Shown here in pieces: positions 49,555 through 59,031 of a DNA stretch of 64,000 nucleotides. The stretch is taken from contig JALFSI010000010.1 in NCBI GenBank assembly GCA_022779365.1, positions 22,409 through 86,408 on the forward strand. The letters are read 5' to 3'. How positions within the stretch are numbered: the first letter of the stretch is position 1; every line of letters begins with the position of its first letter. This DNA is from CAG-170 sp022779365 (GTDB taxonomy: Bacteria; Bacillota; Clostridia; Oscillospirales; Oscillospiraceae). A program made the translations under genes and the position numbers. The notes under the pieces were generated by a model. It saw only the letters and a program-made list of their open reading frames with translations, was not told where the DNA came from and ran no database searches.

Positions 49555-50501
49555 GATTAGACACCATCATCAACCGCGACGCGCTGTGCGCCCTGCGGGA
49601 GCTGCCCGCCGAGAGCGTCCATTGCTGCGTCACAAGCCCGCCCTACTACGCCCTGCGGGATTACGGTATGGACGCGCAGATCGGGCGGGAGGACACGCCG
49701 GATCAGTACATTGCAAGGCTTGTCGAGGTTTTCCGTGAGCTGAAACGGGTGCTGCGCCCGGACGGTACGTTTTGGCTGAACATTGCCGATACCTACTGCG
49801 GCACAGGCAGCAAGGGCGCCTACACCGACCCGAAAAACCCGAAAGGCAGAAACGGGCAGAGCCTGTCCCTTGCAAGACGGGCGGCAGGCTGCAAGCAAAA
49901 GGATTTAATCGGTATTCCGTGGCTTTTAGCCTTTGCCCTGCGCTCTGACGGGTGGTATCTGCGCAGCGCGATTATTTGGCAGAAGGACAACCCCATGCCC
50001 GAAAGCGTGCGGGACAGACCGAGCCGCTGCTATGAGAACGTCTTTTTGCTTACGAAGTCCAAGAACTATTACTATGACGCCGCCGCCATTGCGGAACCCA
50101 TAGCCCCCACCACGGCGGCGCGATACCGGGGCGGGCGCAGCGCGGGACACAAATACGACGGCGAGGTACCCGGACAGGGCAAGGTGCAGGGCATCAACCG
50201 GGCGCGGACAGGCGGCTACTACGATGAAGCCCTCATGCCGACCACGCGGAACAAGCGGGACGTGTGGCATATCAACACCGTACCCTACAAGGGCGGGCAT
50301 TTCGCCGCGTTCCCGCCGAAGCTGGCGGAAACCTGCATTTTGGCGGGCTGTCCCAAGGGCGGCGTTGTCCTTGACCCGTTTTTCGGCAGCGGCACGACGG
50401 GGCTTGCGGCAAAAAGCCTTGACCGCCATTACATCGGCATTGAACTGAACTATGACTATTGCACCCTTGCAAGGGCGCGGATCGGAGGTGAAACGAATTG
50501 A
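49551..50501 (+). CDS. DNA methyltransferase, TSPPY (beta) type
   Basis: A 316-residue site-specific DNA methylase. Catalytic motif IV is TSPPYYALRDYG near 30 (SPPY is typical for N4-cytosine or N6-adenine enzymes), and motif I VLDPFFGSGTTGLAAKSLDRHYIGIELN lies near 275, so motif order is IV before I, the beta class. It has no partner restriction enzyme in the window. Orphan methylases in conjugative elements protect the DNA on entry. The target sequence is unknown. It is embedded between virB4 and the wall hydrolase by 4-base overlaps. Confidence 0.9.
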   Translation: MRLDTIINRDALCALRELPAESVHCCVTSPPYYALRDYGMDAQIGREDTPDQYIARLVEVFRELKRVLRPDGTFWLNIADTYCGTGSKGAYTDPKNPKGRNGQSLSLARRAAGCKQKDLIGIPWLLAFALRSDGWYLRSAIIWQKDNPMPESVRDRPSRCYENVFLLTKSKNYYYDAAAIAEPIAPTTAARYRGGRSAGHKYDGEVPGQGKVQGINRARTGGYYDEALMPTTRNKRDVWHINTVPYKGGHFAAFPPKLAETCILAGCPKGGVVLDPFFGSGTTGLAAKSLDRHYIGIELNYDYCTLARARIGGETN

Positions 50502-52573
50502 GCAAAAAGCTGAAACCCCGCGATAAAATTACGCAGAAAATGAGCCGGGACGGGCTTATCGAGGTCAACGAAACCGCAGGCACCGCCGAGCTGGTCAGCG
50601 GGCGCGAGCAGGACGCGGATTTTTCCAAGAAGCCCGAACAGGCGGCGCAGGAAGCAGCGCAGCAGCTTCCGCATCCCTCCGGCGGCGCGGCAGCTCGTCC
50701 CCATACCCCGGAGCTTTCCCCGAAGCGGGACGACGCCGCAGCCGAGCGTGTTTTGGAGCATATCGACGCTGCCCATACCCGCGCAGCATCCAAAAAGGCG
50801 ATAAAGCGGGTGCAGCGGGAAGCGGCGGCAAAAACAAAGACCTCGCGCCTGCAATTCACCGAGGAAGAACGGGCGACGCCGGAGCTTCAAAAGGCGATCC
50901 GCAAATCGGAAAGAGCCGCCGACCGCTTGGACGAAGCGCGGGCGGCTATTCCGAAAAAGAAAGTCTTGACAAAAGAGCGCACCTTTGACGAAGCCGCAGG
51001 CAAGGGCAAAACCCGCCTGCGCTTTGAGGAAAAGGAAAAACCCATACCGGGCGGCAGGCAGCAGCATAACCCCCTCTCCCGCCCTATGCAGGAGGTCGGC
51101 GTTTTCGTCCACAATAAGATACATTCCGTTGAAAAGGACAACTCCGGCGTGGAGGGAGCGCACAAGAGCGAGGAATTAGCCGAGCGCGGCATCCGGGCGG
51201 GGGCGCGGCAGGTGCGAAAGAGCCGCCGCAGCCGCAAGCTGAAACCCTACCGGGCGGCGGCAAAAGCGGAAAAAGCCGCGTTCAAGGCTAACGCCGATTT
51301 TCAGTATCAAAAGGTGCTGCACGACAACCCGCAGCTTGCCGCGTCTAACCCCGTTTCCCGCTTTTGGCAGAAGCAGCAGATCAAGCGGCAGTATGCAAAG
51401 GCGGTACGAACGGGCGGCGCAAAATCCGCAAGGAAAGCCGCAGAAAACACCCGCAAGGCGGCGAAGAAAACCGCCGAAGCGACGAAAAAGGCTGTCGCCT
51501 TTGTAGGGCGGCATTGGAAAGCCTTTCTGATTGCCGGGTGTGCGCTGTTGCTGTTCATAATGATTTCAGCCGGGATCTCTTCATGTTCCAGCCTGTTTTC
51601 CGGCGGCATTACCTCCGTTATCAGCACGTCCTACGTTTCAGAGGATGCGGATATGCTTGGTGCGGAAGCTGACTATGCAGCCCTTGAAGCGGAGTTGCAA
51701 AGCAGGATAGACAATATCGAGCGCGACCATCCGGGCTATGACGAATACCGCTACGACTTGGACGACATTGAACATGACCCGTATGTGCTGACATCTATCC
51801 TTACCGCGCTGCACCTTGAATACACCCGCGCCGAGGTACAAAGCACCCTTGCCATGCTCTTTGAGCGGCAATACACGCTGACGCTCACCGAGGAAACAGA
51901 GGTGCGCTACCGGACGGAAAGGCGAACGGGCAGCTACACCGATGCAGAGGGCAACACCCAAACCTACACATATACCGTCGAAGTTCCCTATAATTATTAC
52001 ATTCTCAACGTCAAGCTGGAAAACTTCAATCTGTCGCATCTGCCTGTCTACATTATGACCGAGGAACAACTATCCATGTACGCTGTGTATATGTCCACCC
52101 TTGGCAACCGCCCCGACCTGTTCCCGCACAGTGCATATCCGAACGCTTCCACCCTGCGGGAGCCAACCTATTACGAAATACCGCCCGAAGCATTGGAGGA
52201 CGAAACCTTTGCGGCGATCATCGCCGAAGCGGAAAAGTATTTAGGCTACCCCTACGTCTGGGGCGGCAGCAATCCAAACACTTCCTTTGACTGTTCGGGT
52301 TATGTGTCTTGGGTTATTAACCATTCCGGGTGGAATGTGGGGCGGCTTGGAGCGCAGGGACTTTGCAATATCTGCACTCCCGTAACAGGCGCACAGGCAA
52401 GACCGGGCGACCTTATCTTTTTCAAAGGCACTTACGACACCCCCGGTGTTTCGCACGTTGGTATTTATGTGGGCAACGGTATGATGATACATTGCGGAAA
52501 CCCCATATCTTACGCCAATGTCAACACCACCTATTGGAAGAACCACTTTTACGCCTACGGGCGGCTGCCGTAA
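50498..52573 (+). CDS. Conjugation-associated NlpC/P60 peptidoglycan hydrolase
   Basis: A 691-residue protein (CD1108-like). A long basic, alanine- and lysine-rich cytoplasmic N-terminus (1-335), one transmembrane helix near 343-362 (AFLIAGCALLLFIMISAGIS), an extracellular VirB8-like/linker domain (about 370-560), and an NlpC/P60 domain (about 565-691) with Cys in FDCSGYVSWVI and His in VSHVGIYVG. It opens the wall for the transfer channel, like VirB1. The start is a TTG at 50498 after GGAGGTG, overlapping the methylase stop by 4 bases. Confidence 0.9.
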   Translation: MSKKLKPRDKITQKMSRDGLIEVNETAGTAELVSGREQDADFSKKPEQAAQEAAQQLPHPSGGAAARPHTPELSPKRDDAAAERVLEHIDAAHTRAASKKAIKRVQREAAAKTKTSRLQFTEEERATPELQKAIRKSERAADRLDEARAAIPKKKVLTKERTFDEAAGKGKTRLRFEEKEKPIPGGRQQHNPLSRPMQEVGVFVHNKIHSVEKDNSGVEGAHKSEELAERGIRAGARQVRKSRRSRKLKPYRAAAKAEKAAFKANADFQYQKVLHDNPQLAASNPVSRFWQKQQIKRQYAKAVRTGGAKSARKAAENTRKAAKKTAEATKKAVAFVGRHWKAFLIAGCALLLFIMISAGISSCSSLFSGGITSVISTSYVSEDADMLGAEADYAALEAELQSRIDNIERDHPGYDEYRYDLDDIEHDPYVLTSILTALHLEYTRAEVQSTLAMLFERQYTLTLTEETEVRYRTERRTGSYTDAEGNTQTYTYTVEVPYNYYILNVKLENFNLSHLPVYIMTEEQLSMYAVYMSTLGNRPDLFPHSAYPNASTLREPTYYEIPPEALEDETFAAIIAEAEKYLGYPYVWGGSNPNTSFDCSGYVSWVINHSGWNVGRLGAQGLCNICTPVTGAQARPGDLIFFKGTYDTPGVSHVGIYVGNGMMIHCGNPISYANVNTTYWKNHFYAYGRLP

Positions 52574-52595
52574 AAAATGAAAGGAGTATTACGAA

Positions 52596-52853
52596 ATGAC
52601 AAACAGTAAAATTGACCGCATTGAAAAGGAAATGCAGAAAACACGGGAGAAAATCACCGAGTATCAAAACAGGCTGAAAGAGCTTGCAATGCAGAAAACC
52701 GAAGCGGAAAACCTGCAAATCATCTCTCTTGTGCGCTCCATGCGCCTGACCCCCGCAGAGCTTACCGCCCTGCTTTCCGGCGAGCCGATCCCCGGCATTG
52801 CCGCCGCAGGGACAGACTACATGGAACAGGAGGAAATCGAAAATGAAGAATAA
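52596..52853 (+). CDS. DUF4315 family protein
   Basis: An 85-residue helical protein (IEKEMQKTREKITEYQNRLKE is a coiled coil; then LIRSMRLTPAELTALL-like VRSMRLTPAELTALLSGEPIPG). This is the DUF4315 pattern, small proteins always found beside DUF4366 in Tn1549-type transfer operons. Function unknown. AAAGGAG lies before the ATG; the stop overlaps the next gene by 11 bases. Confidence 0.87.
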   Translation: MTNSKIDRIEKEMQKTREKITEYQNRLKELAMQKTEAENLQIISLVRSMRLTPAELTALLSGEPIPGIAAAGTDYMEQEEIENEE

Positions 52854-53550
52854 AGGCTTTTTCAAAACAGCCGCCACCCTGCTTGCCGCCCTTGTCCTCT
52901 TGGGCGGCTTTTCCGTTACCGCCTATGCGGATGGCGGCGATTACTACGACTATGAGGACGAATATAGCGAGGAAGTCACGGGCGGCATGGAGCCGCAGCC
53001 CCTTACGCCTGACGGTAATCTGTCGCTGATTGACGACATTGAGGGAGAAGCCGCCGAGGACAAGCAGTTTATCATTGTGCAGAGCAAAAACGGCAACTAC
53101 TTTTACATCATCGTTGACCGCGCCGCCGAGGGCGAAAACACCGTACATTTTCTCAATCAGGTGGACGAAGCCGATCTGATGGCGCTCATGGAGGACGGCA
53201 GCGACAAGGCGCAGGCTCCCGCCGTTTGCACCTGTAAGGACAAATGCAAGGCGGGCGCAGTCAATACCGTTTGCCCGGTATGCTCTGTCAATATGACCGA
53301 ATGTGCAGGCAAGGAAGCCGTGCCGGAGCCGGACGATGCGCCGCCGGAGAAAGAAAAAAGCAATGCGGGCGGGCTTGTGATCTTCCTTGTCGTTACCCTG
53401 CTTGCCGGTGGCGGCGCGTTCTACTACTTTAAGATTATGAAGCCGAAGCAGGGTATCAAGGGCGACACCGACCTTGACGATTTCGATTTTGACGATTACG
53501 GCGAGGACGAGCCGGAAGCAGGCAGCGAGGAACAGGAGGACGAGGAATGA
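52843..53550 (+). CDS. DUF4366 family exported membrane protein
   Basis: A 235-residue protein with a signal peptide (1-28, LLAALVLLGGFSVTAYA), an acidic outer domain, a KQFIIVQSKNGNYFYIIVDRA core (about 72-92, the DUF4366 hallmark), a cysteine group (CTCKDKCKAG, CPVCSVNMTEC), a C-terminal transmembrane helix near 180-200, and an acidic tail rich in D and E. It is thought to be part of the cell-surface transfer apparatus; role unknown. AGGAGG lies before the ATG at 52843. The stop overlaps topB by 4 bases. Confidence 0.87.
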   Translation: MKNKGFFKTAATLLAALVLLGGFSVTAYADGGDYYDYEDEYSEEVTGGMEPQPLTPDGNLSLIDDIEGEAAEDKQFIIVQSKNGNYFYIIVDRAAEGENTVHFLNQVDEADLMALMEDGSDKAQAPAVCTCKDKCKAGAVNTVCPVCSVNMTECAGKEAVPEPDDAPPEKEKSNAGGLVIFLVVTLLAGGGAFYYFKIMKPKQGIKGDTDLDDFDFDDYGEDEPEAGSEEQEDEE

Positions 53551-55658
53551 GGTTAGTCATTGCAGAGAAGCCGAGTGTAGCGGCGGCACTTGCCGCCGCC
53601 CTTGGCGTAAAGAACAAAAAGGACGGATATATGGAGGGCGGCGGCTACCTCATTTCATGGTGCGTGGGGCATTTGGTGGAGCTTGCGGAAGCCGCCGCCT
53701 ATGGGGAGCAGTACAAAAAGTGGAGCTATGACAGCCTACCGATCCTGCCGCAGCCGTGGCAATATACCGTATTCAAAGACAGGCAAAAGCAGTTCAAAAT
53801 CCTAAAAGACCTCATGCGCCGCAGCGACGTTTCCGAGGTTGTCAACGCCTGCGACGCAGGGCGCGAGGGCGAGCTGATTTTCCGCCTTGTCTACCATGCG
53901 GCGGGGTGCGATAAGCCCTTTTCCCGCCTTTGGATTTCCTCTATGGAGAAAAGCGCGATCAAAAAGGGCTTTGCGGAGCTGAAACCCGGCAAAGCGTATG
54001 ACGCCCTCTATGCGTCCGCATTATGCCGCGCAAAAGCGGACTGGATCATCGGCATCAACGCCACCCGCCTTTTTTCTGTATTGCATGGCAAGACCCTAAA
54101 CGTGGGGCGCGTTCAGACGCCGACCTTAAAGATGCTTGCAGACCGGGACGCGGCGATCACCTCTTTCAAGAAAGAAACCTACCATATCGTCCGTCTTGAT
54201 GTGGGCGGCGCGGAAGCGGTAAGCGCGAGGATCTCCGACAGCGCAGATGCGGAAGCCCTCAAAACGGCTTGCGAAGCGTCGCAGGCCGTATGCGTTTCGG
54301 TGAAGCGTGAGAGGAAAACCGAGCAGCCGCCCCGCTTGTTTGACCTTACGGGCTTGCAGCGGGAAGCCAACCGCATTTACGGTTACACCGCAAAGCAGAC
54401 CCTTGACCTTGCACAAGCCCTTTACGAAAAGCGGCTGCTTACCTACCCGCGAACGGACAGCAATTATCTGACCGACGACATGGGCGATACGGCGGCACAT
54501 ATCGTCGCGCTGCTTGTCGGCAAGCTGCCCTTTATGAAAGGCGCGGCGTTTACGCCGGACATAGCCCGGACGCTTGACAGCAAAAAGGTGTCCGACCACC
54601 ACGCCATTATCCCGACAATGGAGCTTGCGAAAGCAGACCTTGCCGCGCTGCCGGAAAGCGAAAGAAATATCCTCACCCTTGCCGGGGCGCGTCTGCTGTT
54701 CGCCGCCGCCGAGCCGCACATTTTTGATGCGGTAACGGCGGTGTTTTCCTGTGCCGATACCGAGTTTACGGCAAAGGGAAAGACGGTTCTTTGCGACGGG
54801 TGGAAAGAGCTTGAACGACGCTACCGGGCGACGCTGAAAGGAAAGCCCGACGCCGAGGGCGACGAGGAAAACGAGCGTATTTTAGATGTGCTGTCCTTTA
54901 CCGAAGGACAGAGCTTTGATAGCCCAGCCGCAAGAGTTACGGCGCACGACACGCAGCCCCCGAAGCCGCACACGGAAGCAAGCCTGCTTTCGGCTATGGA
55001 ACGCGCCGGAAGCGCGGACACCGACCCGGACGCAGAACGCAAGGGGCTTGGCACTCCCGCTACCCGTGCCGCTGTGATTGAAAAGCTGGTCAAATCCGGC
55101 TTTGTGCAGCGCAAGGGCAAACAGCTTATCCCAACCAAAAACGGCAGCAACCTTGTTTGCGTTCTGCCCGATACGCTGACCTCACCGCAGCTTACCGCCG
55201 AATGGGAAAACGCTCTGACGCAGATTGCAAGGGGCGCAGCCGAGCCGGAGGACTTCATGCGGGGCATTGAAGAAATGGCGCGGGAGCTGGTGAAAGCCTA
55301 TCCGTTTCTTTCCGAAAATCAAAAAGGCCTGTTCAAAGAGGAAAAGGCGGTGATCGGCAAATGCCCCCGCTGCGGCGGGAACGTCTGCGAGGGCAGAAAA
55401 AACTATTACTGCGAAAAGAAGGACTGCGCCTTTGTCATGTGGAAAAATGACCGCTTTTTCGAGGAACGCAAAACCGCCTTTAGCCCGAAAATCGCCGCCG
55501 CGCTGCTTGCGGGCGGCAGGGCGAAGGTCAAAAAGCTGTATTCCCCGAAAACGGGTAAAACCTATGACGGAAGCATTGTATTAGCCGATACGGGCGGGAA
55601 ATACGTCAACTACCGTATTGAGCTTGCGAGGGACAAAGAACTTACGCAGCAAGCATAG
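53547..55658 (+). CDS. topB: DNA topoisomerase III
   Basis: A 703-residue type IA topoisomerase. TOPRIM at the start (RLVIAEKPSVAAALAAALG), NACDAGREGELIFRLVY metal site, catalytic Tyr in LLTYPRTDSNYLTDD (near 310), SDHHAIIPT, GLGTPATRAAVIEKLV, and a C-terminal zinc ribbon (CPRCGGNVCEGRKNYYC). In conjugative elements it may relax or unlink transferred DNA. The last codons (CAGCAAGCATAG) are also the start of a conserved hairpin leader. Confidence 0.95.
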   Translation: MRLVIAEKPSVAAALAAALGVKNKKDGYMEGGGYLISWCVGHLVELAEAAAYGEQYKKWSYDSLPILPQPWQYTVFKDRQKQFKILKDLMRRSDVSEVVNACDAGREGELIFRLVYHAAGCDKPFSRLWISSMEKSAIKKGFAELKPGKAYDALYASALCRAKADWIIGINATRLFSVLHGKTLNVGRVQTPTLKMLADRDAAITSFKKETYHIVRLDVGGAEAVSARISDSADAEALKTACEASQAVCVSVKRERKTEQPPRLFDLTGLQREANRIYGYTAKQTLDLAQALYEKRLLTYPRTDSNYLTDDMGDTAAHIVALLVGKLPFMKGAAFTPDIARTLDSKKVSDHHAIIPTMELAKADLAALPESERNILTLAGARLLFAAAEPHIFDAVTAVFSCADTEFTAKGKTVLCDGWKELERRYRATLKGKPDAEGDEENERILDVLSFTEGQSFDSPAARVTAHDTQPPKPHTEASLLSAMERAGSADTDPDAERKGLGTPATRAAVIEKLVKSGFVQRKGKQLIPTKNGSNLVCVLPDTLTSPQLTAEWENALTQIARGAAEPEDFMRGIEEMARELVKAYPFLSENQKGLFKEEKAVIGKCPRCGGNVCEGRKNYYCEKKDCAFVMWKNDRFFEERKTAFSPKIAAALLAGGRAKVKKLYSPKTGKTYDGSIVLADTGGKYVNYRIELARDKELTQQA

Positions 55659-55746
55659 GAAAGGGGTACCCTTTCCGTAAAATCCCCGTTCTGACGCTAC
55701 GCGCAGAATGGGGATTTTGCTTGTTGGGAAGTTTCCCAAACCCTCT
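55648..55746 (+). promoter_or_regulatory. Three-hairpin conserved leader, copy A (before the antirestriction gene)
   Basis: Hairpin 1 is a GGAAAGGGGTACCCTTTCC near-palindrome (55658-55676). Hairpin 2 is a 15-bp stem (55679-55693 with 55704-55718). Hairpin 3 is TTGGGA/TCCCAA (55723-55728 with 55733-55738). A second copy with the same order lies on the minus strand at 62938-62861, sharing AGCAAGCATAGGAA, GGGTACCC, and GCTTGTTGGGAAGT then TCCCAAACCCTCT, but with different hairpin-2 bases. A GAAAGGAGCG ribosome site follows in both. Confidence 0.7.
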
Positions 55747-55775
55747 GTAAAAAACGAACTGAAAGGAGCGAATGA

Positions 55776-58700
55776 ATGAGCGAACAATTTTCTATCTTGA
55801 TTGACAGCCGCAGCCGTTTTGAAACGGGCGCACCGGGCGGCTCATGGCTTTCCATGCCCGCTACACAGGAGCAGCTACACGCGGCTATGCGTAGCGTCGG
55901 TATTACCGCCGACAACCCGCAGGATTTTTTTGTGGGCGGCTTTGCAAACACCGAGGATTGCCCGTTTGACGTGCCGCTTGCCGTTATCCAAAGCGGCAGC
56001 ATGGACGAACTGAACTATTTAGGCAAGCTGCTTGAAATGCAGCGTGACGAGGACAAAGCAAAGTTTGCGGCGGCGGTAACACTTGGCGAGTATGCCGGAA
56101 ATCTGAAAGACCTTATCAATCTTGCACAAAACCTTGATTGCTACTGGCTTTATCCCACCGTCCAAAGCGAGGAAGATTACGGCTATTACCTTATCGACGA
56201 GCTGGACGAATTGGAACTGCCCGAAGAAGCAAAAAAGTATTTCATGTATGAGGAATACGGGCGCGACGCCGCTATCAATGACGGGGGACGCTTCACCGAG
56301 CAGGGCTATGTTTACAACAATAAAAACACCTTTTCGGAGTGGTACAACGGGCGCGATATTCCCAAAGAATACCGTATTATGAGCTACCCGCAGCCGACGC
56401 GCCTTGACCCGGAAAAGGTTGAAATGGACGCTATCGGCACAAGGCAAGCGGCGACGCTTACCACAGAGCCGCCGCAGCCGCAGCCCGTTATCCCTATCAA
56501 CCTTACCGCAGAAAAGCCCGCCGAAAAGCTCAAGGAGATTACCGACCGTTTGGAGCAAGGCATTACGGAGCTGTTCGACAGCGAACGCTACAAAGAGTAT
56601 CTGCGCGTCATGTCAAAGTTTCATAATTACAGCTTCAACAACACCCTCCTGATTGCCATGCAGAAGCCCGACGCTTCCCTTATCGCGGGCTTTACCGCTT
56701 GGAAAAACCAGTTTCAGCGCAACGTCAAAAAAGGCGAAAAAGGCATTAAGATTATCGCCCCGTCGCCGTTCAAAATCAAACAGGAAACGGAGAAAATCGA
56801 CCCGCAGACCCAAAAGCCCGTGATCGGCAGGGACGGAAAGCCTGTCACCGAGGAAAAGGAGATCACTATACCCGCCTACAAGGTGGTGTCCGTCTTTGAC
56901 GTGTCCCAAACCGAGGGAAAGGAATTGCCGGATATTGCCGTGGACGCGCTGACAGGCGATGTGGAGCAGTACAGTGATTTTTTCGCAGCCCTTGAAAAGA
57001 CCTCTCCCGTCCCCATCGGCTTTGAGAAAATCGAGGGCGGCGCACACGGCTATTATCACTTGGAGGACAAGCGCATCGCGCTTGACGAGGGCATGAGCGA
57101 GCTGCAAACGCTCAAAACCGCCATTCACGAAATCGCCCACGCAAAGCTGCACGATATTGACCTGAACGCTCCCAAAGACGAGCAGCAGCCCCGCGTAGAC
57201 CGCCGCACCCGCGAGGTGGAAGCGGAAAGCGTCGCCTACACTGTTTGCCAGCATTACGGGCTTGATACGTCGGACTACTCTTTCGGCTATGTTGCCGGGT
57301 GGAGCGGCGGGCGGGAGCTTGCGGAGCTGAAAAGCTCCCTTGAAACGATCCGCTCTGCCGCCGCAGACATCATCAACAGCATTGACGGGCATATCGCAGA
57401 GCTGCAAAAGCAGCACGAAGCCGAGAAAGCCGCGCCCGATCTTGTCGCCGCGCAGGAGCAGCAGAGCGAAAAAGCCACCCCGCCCCTTACGGACTTGCAG
57501 AAGAAAGCCGCCGCAATCGCAGAGAAATATGAGGCGCTTTCCACACAGGAGAAAATCGGAGTGATTGCGCAGGCGTTCGGCGGTACTGCGGGCAGGATTG
57601 AAACGTCGCCCTGCACGGGAAAATGGCGCGGTACAAGCGATATATCCATCCGCTTTGATAACGGCGCGTCCCTGTTTCTCGGCAACCGCCTTACGCCGAA
57701 AGCAAAGACCGCAGCGGTACAGCGGGAGCTTGTCAACGATACCCTGCTGCGGTACAACCCGGAGATCGTCAGCGCAACAAAGGAAGCAGCTCTCGCTTCC
57801 CTCATGGAGCGCGAAGCAAAGGACAATGCCATTGCCGCGCAGAAGGGCTTGAAGCCCTACACCCTGCTCAACGTCGAGTTCAACGACGGTGCGGACGGTC
57901 AAAGCAGCGGATATATGGGCTGGTACTATGTGACATTGGCGGTAGACGGAAACATCTGCTCCCATATCGAAACCGGGCTGAATTACGACATCGCGGATGG
58001 CAAGGTGAGTGCAGAACCCACGCGGGAGAAATATTTTGCGGCAGGCGCGTTGAAAGATAGTGAAGTGAACTATGTTTTCAACAACGTCGGCTTTTCCTCT
58101 GCTTCCGGGCTGTATGCGCTACCCGTCAGCGATGCCGTTTTGCAACGTGCCGAAAAGACGCTTGCGGAGCGCACACAGGCGCAGGCGGCGCAGCGTACAG
58201 AAAAAGACGTGATTTATACCATGCACACCAATCCCCGCAGCGAAAGTCTTGCCGACCGCTCTTTCCTTCAAGCCTATGAACAGCAGCCGGACGGGAAAGC
58301 AATACCGGGCGACTTGCTGTTTGTCGGGACGCCGGAGAAATGCCGGGAGCTGTTACAGAGCTTGAACGCCGGGGAGCTGACGCAGGGCGAGGTCAAGGCA
58401 CTTTATGCAAAGGCGCAGGAGCCGGACAGGGACACCTTTTCCATTTACCAGCTCAAACGCGGCGACGAAACGCGGGATTTGCGCTTTGAGCCTTACGACC
58501 GTCTGACCGCAACGGGACACGCGGTTGATCCGGCGAACTATGACCTGATCTATTCCGCGCCCCTTGCACCGGGTACGAGCCTTGAAGCTATTTTTACCCG
58601 CTTTAATCTCGACCACCCGAAAGACTTTAAGGGACACAGCCTTTCCGTTTCCGACGTGGTGGTGCTGCATCAGAACGGGCAGGACACGGCGCATTACGTT

Positions 58701-59027
58701 GACAGCATCGGCTATCGACAGACGCCGGAGTTTTTGCAGCCGCAGAATTATCTAAAGCACGTTGAGGATATTGTAGAGCAGAACGACAACAATTTTGACG
58801 GTATCATCAACAACACGCCGCAGATGCCCACCGTCGGGGAATTGGAGCAGAAAGCAAAGGCGGGTGAGCCGATTTCCCTGATCGACCTTGCGAACGCCAT
58901 CCATGCCGATAAGGAGCGCGGCAAAGAGGAAAAGCCCTCGATCCGGGCGCAGCTTCGGGCGGCAAAGGAGCAGACCGCCCAAAGAAAGGCGCAAAGGAGC
59001 AAAACGCAGGATTTGGAAAGGATCTGA
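55776..59027 (+). CDS. Giant multidomain antirestriction protein (ArdA-like, ArdC-like, YodL, DUF4316)
   Basis: A 1083-residue protein. Residues about 1-205 resemble ArdA, the DNA mimic that blocks type I restriction enzymes (ILIDSRSRFETGAPGGSWL, EEYGRDAAINDGGRFTEQG). About 250-330 is an ArdC/LtrC-type ssDNA-binding domain (MSKFHNYSFNNTLLIAMQKP, TAWKNQFQRNVKKGEKGIKI). About 435-515 has a zinc metallopeptidase site HEIAHAKLHD. About 590-790 is unassigned. About 815-960 is YodL-like, and the end is DUF4316-like (SIRAQLRAAKEQ). Likely acts early in the recipient to defeat restriction. A strong GAAAGGAGCG site precedes the ATG. Confidence 0.82.
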   Translation: MSEQFSILIDSRSRFETGAPGGSWLSMPATQEQLHAAMRSVGITADNPQDFFVGGFANTEDCPFDVPLAVIQSGSMDELNYLGKLLEMQRDEDKAKFAAAVTLGEYAGNLKDLINLAQNLDCYWLYPTVQSEEDYGYYLIDELDELELPEEAKKYFMYEEYGRDAAINDGGRFTEQGYVYNNKNTFSEWYNGRDIPKEYRIMSYPQPTRLDPEKVEMDAIGTRQAATLTTEPPQPQPVIPINLTAEKPAEKLKEITDRLEQGITELFDSERYKEYLRVMSKFHNYSFNNTLLIAMQKPDASLIAGFTAWKNQFQRNVKKGEKGIKIIAPSPFKIKQETEKIDPQTQKPVIGRDGKPVTEEKEITIPAYKVVSVFDVSQTEGKELPDIAVDALTGDVEQYSDFFAALEKTSPVPIGFEKIEGGAHGYYHLEDKRIALDEGMSELQTLKTAIHEIAHAKLHDIDLNAPKDEQQPRVDRRTREVEAESVAYTVCQHYGLDTSDYSFGYVAGWSGGRELAELKSSLETIRSAAADIINSIDGHIAELQKQHEAEKAAPDLVAAQEQQSEKATPPLTDLQKKAAAIAEKYEALSTQEKIGVIAQAFGGTAGRIETSPCTGKWRGTSDISIRFDNGASLFLGNRLTPKAKTAAVQRELVNDTLLRYNPEIVSATKEAALASLMEREAKDNAIAAQKGLKPYTLLNVEFNDGADGQSSGYMGWYYVTLAVDGNICSHIETGLNYDIADGKVSAEPTREKYFAAGALKDSEVNYVFNNVGFSSASGLYALPVSDAVLQRAEKTLAERTQAQAAQRTEKDVIYTMHTNPRSESLADRSFLQAYEQQPDGKAIPGDLLFVGTPEKCRELLQSLNAGELTQGEVKALYAKAQEPDRDTFSIYQLKRGDETRDLRFEPYDRLTATGHAVDPANYDLIYSAPLAPGTSLEAIFTRFNLDHPKDFKGHSLSVSDVVVLHQNGQDTAHYVDSIGYRQTPEFLQPQNYLKHVEDIVEQNDNNFDGIINNTPQMPTVGELEQKAKAGEPISLIDLANAIHADKERGKEEKPSIRAQLRAAKEQTAQRKAQRSKTQDLERI

Positions 59028-59031
59028 TTGT

